Positions 1 to 8,527 are shown, counted from the stretch's first letter. The stretch is DNA of 64,000 nucleotides from Paraburkholderia kururiensis (GCF_034424375.1 NZ_CP139965.1:3038001-3102000); one strand, 5' to 3'. Notes: generated by a model from the letters alone, not told the origin. A program made the numbers and translations.

Positions 1-34
1 TAATTCGCATTACCGTTAGCTATCGCTCCAAGCC

Positions 35-286
35 ATGATCGTCTGCGTCTGCAAGTCCGTTTCCGACCGGAAGATTCGCGCGTCCATCGCGGAAGGCGTC
101 GACACGTTCGAGGAACTCCAGTTCGAGCTCGGCGTAGCGACGTGCTGCGGCAAGTGCGAGGAAACCGTCCGCCAGACCATGGCCGAGAGCGGTGTCTGTG
201 CGAGCCAATGCGGCGTGGCGCACGACCGGCCGGCCGCGCAGCCCGTCACGGCCGCAGTCACGTTCTACGGCCGCAAGGCGGCATGA
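35..286 (+). CDS. bfd: Bacterioferritin-associated ferredoxin (BFD-like [2Fe-2S] protein)
   Basis: An 83-residue protein with the BFD pattern: Cys4 and Cys6 near the N-terminus and Cys38 and Cys41 in 'CCGKC', the ligands of the family's [2Fe-2S] cluster. In characterised bacteria Bfd passes electrons to bacterioferritin to release stored ferric iron as Fe2+ in the cytosol. The first 64 residues match the usual family length; the Ala/Val-rich last 20 look like a tail. The iron theme continues with tonB-exbBD downstream. A partly Fur-like A/T stretch lies in the first 30 bases of the window, but it is cut by the window edge. The family call is confident; regulation is not shown. Confidence 0.92.
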   Translation: MIVCVCKSVSDRKIRASIAEGVDTFEELQFELGVATCCGKCEETVRQTMAESGVCASQCGVAHDRPAAQPVTAAVTFYGRKAA

Positions 287-676
287 CGCGTCTTCGGCGC
301 ACCACACCGGGCAGCGCAACGACCCGCGAGCCATGCAGCCGAAACCGCAAGCGCAACGTCGGCATCGTGTTGCGCCACGAGACCTGATTACACGTTTCAC
401 CAAAGCGCCGCGTCGAAGCGCATGACGTAACGGCCACACGCGTAACGCCGCGCTTCACTTCACCACCGACAGCAAGCCAGTTCCGGAACCAGCCAGCTGA
501 CGCTCATTCTCGACGAGGAGTCCGGGATGGAATTGCTGATGGGTTTCGTCATGACGCTGTGCATCTCTTTGCTGATCTTCCACAAATGACGCCGCACCTT
601 GCGAAAAGCCGCCCTTTCGACGCACGCCCGGCCGCGCGACCACGCTAACATGCAGGTTTTCAGTCTCCATGCCGGC
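287..676. other. Intergenic region bfd-tonB
   Basis: There is no long gene in this stretch. It holds a possible 20-codon ORF at 527-589, listed separately. I saw no clear terminator with a T-tract and no convincing Fur box in front of tonB. Confidence 0.5.
527..589 (+). CDS. Possible 20-aa single-span membrane micro-protein
   Basis: The ORF starts at ATG 527 and stops at TGA 587-589. It is preceded by GAGGAG at 515-520 with a 6-base gap, a good Shine-Dalgarno arrangement. The predicted peptide MELLMGFVMTLCISLLIFHK is one hydrophobic segment with a charged residue at each end, the form of a small inner-membrane protein. It lies directly upstream of tonB-exbB-exbD. An ORF this short arises easily by chance, so the ribosome site and the hydrophobic pattern are the only support. 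I do not recognise a family. Confidence 0.35.
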   Translation: MELLMGFVMTLCISLLIFHK

Positions 677-1405
677 ATGAACCCGGCCCCCTCTTTTCGC
701 ATGAAGCCCCGCGTTGTCGTTGCGGTCGCGACTGTGGCCGCCATCCATGCCGCGCTGCTGGCCGTCGCGCTGCGCGTGCGCAACGACAACGCGCAGCCGC
801 TCGCGCTCCAGTCGCACACCATTACTGCCGAGTTGCTGCGGCCCGAACCCGCGGCGGCTCCGGCTGCGATCCAGTCGACGCCGGAGCCTAAGCCCGCGCC
901 GCCTGTCGCGCGCGAAAAGACCAAAATGCCGTCCAAGCCTCAACAAAAGGTGATGCCCAAGCCTGCCCCGACGCCGTTGCCTCAAGCGGCGGCGCCGTCG
1001 GCCCAGGAGGCGACGCCCGCGCCGGCTCCCGTGGCCACGCCGGCACCTGCCGCCACGTCCGCGGCTCCTTCGGGCTCTGCCGCCGCACCGTCCTCGTCTG
1101 CGAAGCCGGCCATGGCCCTGAACGCGCCTCGCAACGTCTCGCACCTGGATTGCCGCATCGCCCAGCCCGACTACCCTGCGCTCTCCAGGCGCCGCGGCGA
1201 GACAGGCATCGCGTACGTGCGCTTCGTGGTGGGCCTCACGGGCTCGATCGAGAACATCGAGCTGAAGAAAAGCAGCGGTTACAGCCGGCTCGACGACGCG
1301 GCGCTCGACGCCATGCGCGACAGTGCCTGCAAGCCGTACCTGGAAAACGGCGAGCCGGTGCGCGCCGCCTACACCCAGCCTTTCGACTTCAGCCTGCACG
1401 ACTGA
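677..1405 (+). CDS. tonB: TonB energy transducer
   Basis: TonB couples the inner-membrane proton motive force, through ExbB/ExbD, to outer-membrane receptors for siderophores and heme. From ATG 677 the protein has 242 residues: an N-terminal anchor at about residues 9-27, a long Pro/Ala/Lys-rich spacer at about 50-150 as expected for spanning the periplasm, and a C-terminal TonB domain at about 158-242. That domain contains 'YPALSRRRGETG' and 'SSGYSRLDDAALDAM', typical of the TonB C-terminal fold. The start is uncertain: TTG 599, ATG 650 and ATG 701 are in frame and none has a strong ribosome site. exbB and exbD follow in the same direction, so this looks like a single tonB-exbB-exbD operon. 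Confidence 0.9.
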   Translation: MNPAPSFRMKPRVVVAVATVAAIHAALLAVALRVRNDNAQPLALQSHTITAELLRPEPAAAPAAIQSTPEPKPAPPVAREKTKMPSKPQQKVMPKPAPTPLPQAAAPSAQEATPAPAPVATPAPAATSAAPSGSAAAPSSSAKPAMALNAPRNVSHLDCRIAQPDYPALSRRRGETGIAYVRFVVGLTGSIENIELKKSSGYSRLDDAALDAMRDSACKPYLENGEPVRAAYTQPFDFSLHD

Positions 1406-1448
1406 AGCCGCTTTTGCCGAGACCGGCACGCAAAACAAGAGGATCGAA

Positions 1449-2168
1449 ATGCAGAACTACGGTATCGCCCACGTCTGGGCGCAAGGGGATTTCGTGACGC
1501 GTGGCATCGCCATCGCGCTCACGGTGATGTCGGTGCTGTCGTGGAGCGTGATCGCGCTGAAAGGCTGGAACGTGATGCGTCTGAAACGTCTCACGAAGCA
1601 CGCGGAGCAAGCCTTCTGGCATTCCGACGATTTCGCCGACGGCGTGCGCAAGCTCGGCAGCGGCTCCCGCGCCGACAATCCGTTCCTCGCGCTGGCGCTC
1701 TCGGGCCAGGAAGCCTCCGAGCATCATCATCAGACGCAACCGCATCTGCACGATCGCATGGACGTATCGGACTGGATCACGCGCTGTCTCAACGACACGA
1801 TGGACGAAGCCATCTCGCGCATGCAAAGCGGGCTCGCGGTGCTGGCGTCGGTGGGTAGCACCGCGCCGTTCGTCGGCCTGTTCGGCACGGTGTGGGGCAT
1901 CTATCACGCGCTGCTCACCATCGGCGCGACAGGCCAGACGTCCATCGACCAGGTGGCCGGCCCCGTGGGCGAAGCGCTCATCATGACCGCGTTCGGCCTC
2001 TTCGTCGCGATTCCCGCCGTGCTTGGCTACAACGCGCTCACGCGCGCCAACAAGTCAGTGGTGAGCAAGCTGAAGCGCTTCGCGCACGGCCTGCACGCGT
2101 TCTTCGTGACAGGCACGCAGCTCTCGTCGTCGAAGAACAATCTGCGGCTCGCCGCGCGCGGCCAGTAA
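1449..2168 (+). CDS. exbB: ExbB proton channel subunit (MotA/TolQ/ExbB family)
   Basis: A 239-residue inner-membrane protein. It has a first membrane segment near residues 18-38, a long cytoplasmic region, and two more segments near 130-150 and 172-195. The signature 'GSTAPFVGLFGTVWGI' and the glycine/alanine-rich last helix are characteristic of ExbB/TolQ. With ExbD it forms the proton-driven motor that energises TonB. The start at ATG 1449 is chosen because an AGAGGA ribosome site lies just upstream and the N-terminal 'MQNYGIAHVW' is typical. The gene sits 43 bases after tonB and 18 bases before exbD. TolQ is excluded by the tonB/exbD context. Confidence 0.95.
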   Translation: MQNYGIAHVWAQGDFVTRGIAIALTVMSVLSWSVIALKGWNVMRLKRLTKHAEQAFWHSDDFADGVRKLGSGSRADNPFLALALSGQEASEHHHQTQPHLHDRMDVSDWITRCLNDTMDEAISRMQSGLAVLASVGSTAPFVGLFGTVWGIYHALLTIGATGQTSIDQVAGPVGEALIMTAFGLFVAIPAVLGYNALTRANKSVVSKLKRFAHGLHAFFVTGTQLSSSKNNLRLAARGQ

Positions 2169-2186
2169 CGAGAGGCGAGGTACCCG

Positions 2187-2606
2187 ATGGCAATGAGCCC
2201 CTTCGCCGCCGACGATGACGACGGCCTGATGAACGAGATCAACATGACACCGCTCGTCGACGTCATGTTGGTACTCCTGATCGTCTTCATGGTGACCATT
2301 CCCGTGATCCGCCACGCCGTGAAGATCGATCTGCCGCATGCGAGCAGCCAGAAAGAAGAGACGAAGCCCGCGCAAGTGAGTGTTTCCGTGCAGGCCGACG
2401 GCACGATCGTATGGGACAAGACGCCCGTGGATCTCGACACGTTGCGCGCGAAGATCGCGGCTGCGGCTCAACAGCAGCCGCAGCCCGAACTGCACCTGAA
2501 CGCAGACCGCAAGGTGCCCTACGAGAAAGTGGCGCAGGTGATGTCCGCAGCGCAGGCGGGCGGGCTGACGAAGATCGGTTTTGTGACCGATCCGAACGCG
2601 CGGTAA
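2187..2606 (+). CDS. exbD: ExbD biopolymer transport protein
   Basis: A 139-residue protein with one N-terminal membrane segment (about residues 22-42) and a periplasmic domain, the standard ExbD/TolR layout. Asp25 in 'MTPLVDVMLVLLIVF' occupies the position of the essential proton-carrying aspartate of ExbD. It works with ExbB and TonB in energised iron/heme uptake. The start ATG 2187 follows a GAGGCGAGG ribosome-binding stretch. The operon ends with the hairpin at 2684-2717. Confidence 0.95.
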   Translation: MAMSPFAADDDDGLMNEINMTPLVDVMLVLLIVFMVTIPVIRHAVKIDLPHASSQKEETKPAQVSVSVQADGTIVWDKTPVDLDTLRAKIAAAAQQQPQPELHLNADRKVPYEKVAQVMSAAQAGGLTKIGFVTDPNAR

Positions 2607-2683
2607 ACACACACTCCCACGCTCCATCGGCGCGATCGTCCCGCGCGGGACAGCAGGTCGGAACGTAAGGAGTCGCATAAAGT

Positions 2684-2717
2684 AAAAGGCCCTCATCGTC
2701 AGATGAAGGCCTTTTTT
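2684..2717 (+). terminator. Rho-independent terminator of tonB-exbBD
   Basis: The arms AAGGCC-TCATC and GATGA-GGCCTT enclose a short loop and are followed by six T residues. An A-run precedes the hairpin, so it could also act on the minus strand. Confidence 0.88.
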
Positions 2718-3045
2718 CGTGCGCACGCGGCGCATTCGGGCGGCGGACTCGACAGCCATTGACGTGGCCGGCGCGAACGCATGCAACATGCCGTGATTGC
2801 CACGGTTGTGCTCTGCCCTAGAAGGCTCGCTATGATAGCTGCCATCAACTCCCGCTCAAGCAACAGGCTTGGCGAAAGGCACCCTCAATATAGGCCTCGT
2901 GCCGCGCGCATTCAAGCATCGAGCAATTGAAAGAAGTGATTGCCGGCGACGCTTAAATGACAAAAGAAATGAGCGTCGGCGAAGAGGCCTGCTGCTCGTG
3001 GCCTCGCGATGTTGAAGGGCGCATATAGGTCGCGCCGCTGCGGCG
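2718..3045. other. Intergenic region exbD-lysR, possible unassigned promoter
   Basis: There is no protein-coding gene. A TATGAT box at 2831-2836 lies 19 bases after TTGTGC (2806-2811), a weak plus-strand promoter with no gene downstream of it. About 110 bases further on, the arms CGACGCT (near 2949) and AGCGTCG (near 2972) could form a stem-loop without a T-tract. A small RNA is possible but unproven. Confidence 0.25.
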
Positions 3046-4095
3046 CTATACCACCTCGACGCCGGACTTCTTGCTCGCCGGATTGCCGACCACCGCGCGC
3101 GCATCGTCGGCATTAACCGTGCTGGCCGCCGCATTCGCCGCGACCACAGCCATCACGTCGTCTTGCAGGGGACATTCGCTATGCGCATCGCTCCTGCCGA
3201 GCACTTCGACGAGATAATCGACGAATGCACGCACCGCCGGCACCATCCCTTGGCGCGAGAGAAAGACGGCGTAGAGCTGCGGTGTCGGCAAGGTCCAGCC
3301 GGGCATCACCGGCGACAGCTTGCCTGTTCGCAGCGCGGCGCCGTACATCATCTCCGGCAACGCGGCAATGCCAAGCCCCGAGAGCGCCGCTTCCCGAATG
3401 GTCGACAGATCCGCCGTGATGAGGCGCGGTTCGTGCTCGTGCATGTGGCGCGTGCCATCCGGCGCGATGAGCTGGAACATGTGACGACCGTCGCTCGTGG
3501 GCGTATCGAGCGTGTCGAAACGCGAGAGGTCCGCAGGCGTGAGCGGCGGCGCGTTCTGGCTCAAGAGGCTGGGCGCGCCCACCAGCATCTGCTCGGTGCG
3601 CCATAGCGGTCGCACCACGATGTTGGCATTTTCCGGAGGGTCCGAGCGCACGCGCAACGCGACATCGACGGAGTCTTCGAAGAGATCGACGACGCGATTC
3701 GTCACGCGCATCACCACGCGCACTTCCGGATAACGAATCATGAAGTCGGGAATCGCGCGCGAAAGGATGGTCTGCGAAAGCGTGACCGGCACGCTCACCC
3801 GCACCGTGCCGCGCGGCGACGATCGCAGCGATTGCACGACGTTCACGGCGGCCTGCGCCTCGCTCAGCATGGCCTGGCAGTGCCCGTAGAACAATTGCCC
3901 GGCCTCGGTCAGCGCGAGCTTGCGCGTGGAACGCTGCAACAGACGCACGCCGAGCGATGCCTCGAGCTCCGAGAGCCGCCGCGAGAGCCGCGACTTCGAA
4001 ATGCCGAGCACGCGTTCCGCTGCGGAGAAGCCGCCATGCTCCACGACCTGCGAGAAATACATCAGGTCGTTCAGGTTGTGGGAATCGATCTTCAT
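3046..4095 (-). CDS. LysR-family transcriptional regulator
   Basis: A 349-residue regulator read from ATG 4095, where an AATGAG ribosome-like site lies upstream; the longer in-frame ORF reaches into the neighbouring gene. Residues about 8-68 form the winged helix ('GGFSAAERVLGISKSRLSRRLSELEASLGVRLLQRSTRKL'-type pattern, abbreviated here to its SKSRLSRR recognition helix). The rest is a LysR substrate domain with 'SPRGTVRVSVP'. The last 45 or so residues are an Ala/Val-rich tail longer than the usual 300-residue family length. It is divergent from the pirin gene, and regulators of this type commonly control the gene they face. Its ligand is unknown. Confidence 0.9.
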   Translation of the reverse strand: MKIDSHNLNDLMYFSQVVEHGGFSAAERVLGISKSRLSRRLSELEASLGVRLLQRSTRKLALTEAGQLFYGHCQAMLSEAQAAVNVVQSLRSSPRGTVRVSVPVTLSQTILSRAIPDFMIRYPEVRVVMRVTNRVVDLFEDSVDVALRVRSDPPENANIVVRPLWRTEQMLVGAPSLLSQNAPPLTPADLSRFDTLDTPTSDGRHMFQLIAPDGTRHMHEHEPRLITADLSTIREAALSGLGIAALPEMMYGAALRTGKLSPVMPGWTLPTPQLYAVFLSRQGMVPAVRAFVDYLVEVLGRSDAHSECPLQDDVMAVVAANAAASTVNADDARAVVGNPASKKSGVEVV

Positions 4096-4140
4096 CTCAT
4101 TGTTCCATGAGCAGGACAATCCATTGCGCGCAGGGCGACT

Positions 4141-4167
4141 GAACGGCGTAAAGACCGTTCCTATAAT
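4141..4167 (+). promoter_or_regulatory. Divergent lysR/pirin control region with inverted repeat and -10 box
   Basis: GAACGG (4141-4146) and CCGTTC (4155-4160) form an inverted repeat with an 8-base gap. It is directly followed by a perfect TATAAT at 4162-4167, facing the pirin gene. On the other strand TATTAT could serve lysR. The layout suits a LysR-type operator. Confidence 0.55.
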
Positions 4168-4219
4168 AGCCGGGTGTTTCAGAAATAACGCTATTCCCCT
4201 TTTTTGAGGTGACATATCG

Positions 4220-5092
4220 ATGACCACGACACGTACGATCGAACGTACGCATCCAGCCGTTCGCACGACCGAGGGCGGCGGCTTCATCGTCCACCGTCCG
4301 TTTCCCACGCGCATGTTGATGGACTTCGACCCTTTCCTGCTGCTCGATGAGATGGGACCGGTCGACTACGCACCGGGCGAAGCGCGCGGCGCGCCGGACC
4401 ATCCGCATCGCGGTTTCGAGACCGTGACGTACATGCTGGAGGGCGAATTCAGCCACAAGGACTCGGCCGGCCACTCGGGCACACTGCGGCCCGGCGACGT
4501 GCAATGGATGACCGCCGGCGCAGGCGTCGTGCACAGCGAGATGCCAGGTGAAGCATTCACGCGCCGCGGCGGTCGTGTGCATGGGTTGCAGCTCTGGGTG
4601 AACCTGCCTCGCGCGGACAAGATGGTCCCGCCCCGTTACCAGGAGATTCCGTCGGAGCGCATCCCCGCGGCGACCTCCGCGGACGGCAAAGTGCGCGTGC
4701 GCGTAATCGCAGGCGAAGCGCTCGGCGTGAAGGCCGCCATCGAAACGCGCACGCCGATCCTGTACCAGCACTACACGTTGGCGCCGGGCGCGCGCATCGA
4801 ACAGCCGGTGCCGCGCGAGTTTCGCGTCTTCGCCTACGCGCTTTCGGGCACGGGACACTACGGCGCCGCGGGCCAGGAGATCGGCGCGCAGCAGATGGTG
4901 ATCTTCGGCAACGATGGCGACACGGTAACGTTCGCCGCGGGCAACGAACCGCTCGACGTGCTGTTGATCGGCGGCGCGCCGCTCAACGAGCCGGTGGTGC
5001 GCTACGGCCCCTTCGTGATGAACACCGAAGACGAGATCCGTCAGGCAGTGTTCGATTACCAGGCCGGCCGCATGGGACAGATCGCGCACTGA
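4220..5092 (+). CDS. Pirin family protein (bicupin)
   Basis: A 290-residue protein of the pirin cupin family. The metal-binding set of pirins is present in the N-terminal cupin: His61 and His63 in 'DHPHRGFETVTYM', and His105 and Glu107 in 'GAGVVHSEMP'. Some bacterial pirins oxidise quercetin-like flavonoids and others bind enzymes as regulators, so the substrate is open. The start at ATG 4220 has a GAGGTGA ribosome site. It is divergent from a LysR regulator and followed by an OsmC protein, which suggests an electrophile or redox-stress response (inference). Confidence 0.93.
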   Translation: MTTTRTIERTHPAVRTTEGGGFIVHRPFPTRMLMDFDPFLLLDEMGPVDYAPGEARGAPDHPHRGFETVTYMLEGEFSHKDSAGHSGTLRPGDVQWMTAGAGVVHSEMPGEAFTRRGGRVHGLQLWVNLPRADKMVPPRYQEIPSERIPAATSADGKVRVRVIAGEALGVKAAIETRTPILYQHYTLAPGARIEQPVPREFRVFAYALSGTGHYGAAGQEIGAQQMVIFGNDGDTVTFAAGNEPLDVLLIGGAPLNEPVVRYGPFVMNTEDEIRQAVFDYQAGRMGQIAH

Positions 5093-5187
5093 GCGCAGCG
5101 CCCTCGCCGCAACCTGCACGACTTTCCGTCACAATAGGGGCTCGCCGCGCCCGCGGCGCGCCCCGTCATCGTTCCAAGGAAACGCGC

Positions 5188-5586
5188 ATGGCAGACACCG
5201 TAGTCACCGCCCACACCGGCCCGCAGCCCTTTCAGGTTTTCTTCGACGACGGCACACACACGTGGCTCGCCGATGAACCCGCATCGGCAAGCGGCGGCGA
5301 CCGCGGCCCGACGCCTTTCGCGCTCCTGCTGTCGAGCCTCGGTGCCTGCACGTCGATCACATTGAAGATGTATGCCGAGCGCAAGGGCTGGCCGCTTGAA
5401 AACGTGCGCGTCAAGCTGTCGCTCGAAACCGGCGACGGCGGCTCGACAATCGACCGGCAGATCGTGCTTGAAGGCAATCTGTCCGACGAGCAGCGGGAAC
5501 GGCTGTTGCAGATCGCCAATGCGTGCCCCGTGCACAAGGTGCTCACCCGGCCGATCACGATCCGTACGGGACTCGCCGCGGCTTGA
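5188..5586 (+). CDS. OsmC family peroxidase-like protein
   Basis: A 132-residue OsmC/Ohr-fold protein. The two family cysteines are visible: Cys54 in 'SLGACTSITLKMYA' and Cys113 in 'NACPVHKVL'. OsmC/Ohr proteins reduce organic hydroperoxides through this cysteine pair. The closer match is the YhfA/OsmC branch rather than Ohr proper. The start ATG 5188 follows AAGGAAACGCGC. A possible -10 box (CACAAT) lies near 5131. It follows the pirin gene in the same direction after 95 bases. Confidence 0.9.
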   Translation: MADTVVTAHTGPQPFQVFFDDGTHTWLADEPASASGGDRGPTPFALLLSSLGACTSITLKMYAERKGWPLENVRVKLSLETGDGGSTIDRQIVLEGNLSDEQRERLLQIANACPVHKVLTRPITIRTGLAAA

Positions 5587-5673
5587 GCCCAGTGACGGCG
5601 CATGATCAGGCCGCAGGCCCCGCATGAGCATGAACCCGTTTTACGCCGGGCGTCTTTAGAGGAAAACGCAGTT

Positions 5674-6156
5674 TTGAACTTCGAACATCTGATCCAGGTA
5701 AACGACCCACTGAACCCGTTCGTCGATACGATGACGCGCGAGCAGTTGTGGAACGGTCTGGTGCTGCGCGCCGAACAACCGCAGCTGTTCGTGCTCGGCC
5801 TCGACAGTTGCACGATTTTGTCGCGCACCGAAAGCACGATAGAGCGCGAGCTGCATTACGGGCACGCCACGGTGCGCGACCGTGTCACGCTCATGCCCAA
5901 CGAGAGCGTTCGCTACGACATCCTCGCCACGGAAGCGCACGTAGGCGGCTCGCTCACCATGAGCATCGAGCAGCCCGACGAACTGCAACTCTTCCTGCGC
6001 TTCGAGTACCGCACCACCCTCCCCGCCGCGCTCGACGCGGATTCGCGGCAGACCGAAGAGATCGTGAAGTCGGCGTATCGCGAATCGGACATCGATACGG
6101 TACGGCTGATCCGCCAATACATGCTGGGCGGCGGCGAGCCGGACTCGGTGCACTGA
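5674..6156 (+). CDS. DUF1857 / AtaL-like SRPBCC protein
   Basis: About 160 residues from TTG 5674, preceded by AGAGGAAAA about ten bases upstream. The text beginning 'NFEHLIQVNDPLNPF' and 'REQLWNGLVLRAEQPQLFVLGLD' matches the DUF1857 family, a helix-grip (START/Bet v1-like) fold with a ligand cavity and no established function. A longer in-frame start at 5602 would add 24 residues lacking family resemblance, so the TTG is preferred. It may be co-transcribed with the OsmC gene 87 bases upstream. Confidence 0.82.
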   Translation: MNFEHLIQVNDPLNPFVDTMTREQLWNGLVLRAEQPQLFVLGLDSCTILSRTESTIERELHYGHATVRDRVTLMPNESVRYDILATEAHVGGSLTMSIEQPDELQLFLRFEYRTTLPAALDADSRQTEEIVKSAYRESDIDTVRLIRQYMLGGGEPDSVH

Positions 6157-6460
6157 GGCCGAGCGATACCGGCCTGCCCGGCCCCATACAGGTGAGCGTT
6201 GGCGTGGACGCTCGCTACGGCGACGGCGCATCCGCGCTGTGGGCTGCGCTCCTTTCCCACGATCTGTCGTTCGGCCCGCTTCTTAGCGTCACCTCTCCTC
6301 TTCGCCGTGCCTGCTCATTGTTCGCGCCGCGACTGATCACGCGGCAGCCCGACGATGAACCGCACCTATCAATATTCGCTTTCGATCAATTCATTAGACT
6401 AGTAAATGCGAACCGTTATCATTTAGAATCAACTCCAACGAATCGACAAGCGGTGACGCA
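6157..6460 (+). other. Upstream region of hemP
   Basis: There is no gene in these 304 bases. The A/T-rich last 90 bases hold the Fur-like box at 6405-6423 and probable hemP promoter elements such as TAGACT near 6396. Confidence 0.6.
6405..6423 (+). promoter_or_regulatory. Fur box of hemP
   Basis: AATGCGAACCGTTATCATT agrees well with the 19-base Fur consensus, especially the TTATCATT half. It lies 38 bases before hemP, a classic iron-repressed gene. Confidence 0.75.
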
Positions 6461-6721
6461 ATGAACGACATGACGCGCTCTTCCACCACCGGCTCGCGCC
6501 GTCCCACCATCACGGCGGGCGCGCTCGTCGGGGACCGCCAGAAGGCCGTCACGACAGCAGCGCCCAACACGGCTGAAGTGAAAGGCCGCACCGCCGCGGC
6601 CGAACGCACCGTCAGCAGCGAGACGCTATTGCAGGGACGCAGCCACGTCAGCATCACGCACAACGGTGAGACGTATCAGCTGCGCGCCACGCGTCTCGGC
6701 AAACTCATTCTCACGAAATAG
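6461..6721 (+). CDS. hemP: Hemin uptake protein HemP
   Basis: An 86-residue protein whose last 35 residues carry the HemP signature 'SETLLQGRSHVSITHNG' followed by 'YQLRATRLGKLILTK'. The N-terminal half is a low-complexity Thr/Ala/Arg region, as often seen in longer beta-proteobacterial HemP. HemP is a small iron-repressed protein linked to heme uptake, and in Burkholderia relatives it has been described as an activator of heme receptor genes. A good Fur box sits just upstream. No heme transporter lies next to it here. The start could be Met1 or Met4. Confidence 0.92.
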   Translation: MNDMTRSSTTGSRRPTITAGALVGDRQKAVTTAAPNTAEVKGRTAAAERTVSSETLLQGRSHVSITHNGETYQLRATRLGKLILTK

Positions 6722-7105
6722 ACGCGAGATAGCACCGGGTATTGTGGGGACCACCTCCTCGAGAGGTGTTAGGCATTAGCCAGTCACGACGGTTTTGCAC
6801 GGATACCAGACCCCTTCGCGCAAACACACACTAGCCGTCGCAGCCAGCCAGGCCGCTTTTTTGGTTCCCTCTGCGCCACCGTCGAGCCATCAAGACGCTC
6901 GGCGGTTCGACATTGCGGCAAACATTTGATCGACAAAAAACCGCAGGAAGCGGCACGCCTCCTGCGGTTTTTCCAGACCTCGCCGACACCACGTTCTTCG
7001 CGTATTCGTGCTCCGGCAAGAGTGTTCGAGGCTGATCGATGCGGTTCCGGAACCTCAGCTCACCTCAGCAAAGCGAGGCTGGGCTCGAACTACGCCGGCA
7101 GCCCA
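6722..7105. other. Intergenic region hemP-ftrD
   Basis: There is no credible gene. A short hairpin CACCTC/GAGGTG is seen near 6750-6768 without a T-tract. A strong bidirectional terminator lies at 6935-6972. I see nothing else. Confidence 0.5.
6935..6972. terminator. Bidirectional Rho-independent terminator
   Basis: AAAAAACCGCAGGA and TCCTGCGGTTTTT form a long stem with A and T runs on the two sides. It can end hemP transcription on the plus strand and ftrABCD on the minus strand. Confidence 0.88.
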
Positions 7106-8527
7106 TCACCGCGCCCAGCCCCAGAACATGAGCCACCACGCGCTGTCCACGACGGCGAGCGCCGCGACGAACCACAGCATCGCCGCGCCCCGCTGCCAGA
7201 GCTTCGCGCTGTAGCGGCGTGTCACGAGCCAGGCGAGCCACGCGCTCCATGCGTTGGAAACGGCAAGTATCGCGATACGCAAATCCGACGCCCACCAGAG
7301 CGGCACGTGCTCGGCGCGCAAAAGCGAAAGCGTCGTTGCCGAAAGACCGAGAAACACGCCGGCGCCCGCAAGCGGAATCAGCGCCTGCACGAAGTGGTGA
7401 AGACGCCGGGCCTGGAAGCGCCCGAGCATGCGCGTGCCGCCCGACAGCAACGCAAGCAGCGCCGTGCCGTAGACCATCCCCGTCGCGAGGATGTATCCGA
7501 TCACCATCGTGCCGTCGAGCCACGAGAACACGTCGTTCTGCTCGGGGTAATGCGTGAACAGGAACCACGGCGCGTTGGTTTCGAGCGGCCACGTGATGTC
7601 GCGATCAACCAGCCATGTCGCAATGAACTGCTTGAGATCGACGAACCACGTCGATGCCGTCCAGTGAAACGCGCCAATCGCAATGCCGAGCAGACCGTAC
7701 AGCACGAGCGCCGTATCCCACGCGCTCGCCTGCCGGTCGCCGAGTTGCACGATTTCGCTCGAAGGCGAACGCCACGTCAACTCGATCGCGTCGCGGTGCC
7801 CGCTGCAACGGCCGCACATGTGGCACGCCGCGGCGCCCTTCATGTTGCGCAGCGGCACGAGCGGTGCGCAATTCACGGGAATCACGCGGTGGCCGTGCTC
7901 GCCGGCCTTGTACGAGCGGCGCCACGCGTCTTCGTCGACCTTGTAGTGAAACGGCGCGAGGCGTGCGAGCAGCGAGAACACGCCGTTGACCGGGCACAGG
8001 TACTTGCACCAGACGCGCTTCTCGCGTCCGTAGAGCACACCGATCACCATGGCGCCCACCGTCGATCCGCCCAGCACGAGCAGCACGGCTTTCGGATACT
8101 GGTAGACGCTCACCATTTGCCCGTAGATGGTAGTGAGCCCGAAGGCGACGAACGGCCAACCGCCCCAGCGCATCCAGTGCGGAATGGCACGGCCGCGGCC
8201 GAAACGGCTCGCGAATTCTGAGAGCGCGCCTTCCGGGCACAGCACGCCGCACCAGACGCGGCCGAGCAGCACCATCGAGAGCAGCACGAACGGCCACCAG
8301 ATGCCCCAGAAGACGAATTGCGCCGCGAGCGTGAGGTTGTTCCACAGATGCGCCGTGTCGTCGGGGAGCGGCGTGAACGCCGGCACGAGAATGAGGAAGG
8401 CGTAGACCGCCACGACGACCCACTGGATGCCGCGAATCACCGCGCCGTGGCGCTGCATCCAGTGTCCGACGGCCGCAAGCCGGCCGCCGCGATCGCGGCG
8501 CGCCGTGCCGGCAGGAACGCAGCTCAT
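7106..8527 (-). CDS. ftrD: FtrD: membrane polyferredoxin (NapH/FixG-like) of the ferrous iron system
   Basis: 473 residues from ATG 8527, which overlaps the ftrC stop by four bases (ATGA), showing translational coupling. It has several membrane segments and cysteine motifs of the NapH/NosR polyferredoxin family: 'CGVLCPEGA', 'CKYLCPVNG' and 'CHMCGRCSGH'. In Bordetella and Burkholderia FtrABCD, FtrD is the iron-sulfur electron-handling membrane subunit that supports Fe2+ uptake through FtrC. It is the last gene of the operon, ending before the terminator at 6935-6972. A longer open frame to 9019 only reads through ftrC. Confidence 0.9.
   Translation of the reverse strand: MSCVPAGTARRDRGGRLAAVGHWMQRHGAVIRGIQWVVVAVYAFLILVPAFTPLPDDTAHLWNNLTLAAQFVFWGIWWPFVLLSMVLLGRVWCGVLCPEGALSEFASRFGRGRAIPHWMRWGGWPFVAFGLTTIYGQMVSVYQYPKAVLLVLGGSTVGAMVIGVLYGREKRVWCKYLCPVNGVFSLLARLAPFHYKVDEDAWRRSYKAGEHGHRVIPVNCAPLVPLRNMKGAAACHMCGRCSGHRDAIELTWRSPSSEIVQLGDRQASAWDTALVLYGLLGIAIGAFHWTASTWFVDLKQFIATWLVDRDITWPLETNAPWFLFTHYPEQNDVFSWLDGTMVIGYILATGMVYGTALLALLSGGTRMLGRFQARRLHHFVQALIPLAGAGVFLGLSATTLSLLRAEHVPLWWASDLRIAILAVSNAWSAWLAWLVTRRYSAKLWQRGAAMLWFVAALAVVDSAWWLMFWGWAR

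Noticed and set aside
1..34. Fur box upstream of bfd
   Set aside because: The first bases are partly Fur-like, but the site is cut by the window edge and the match is poor.
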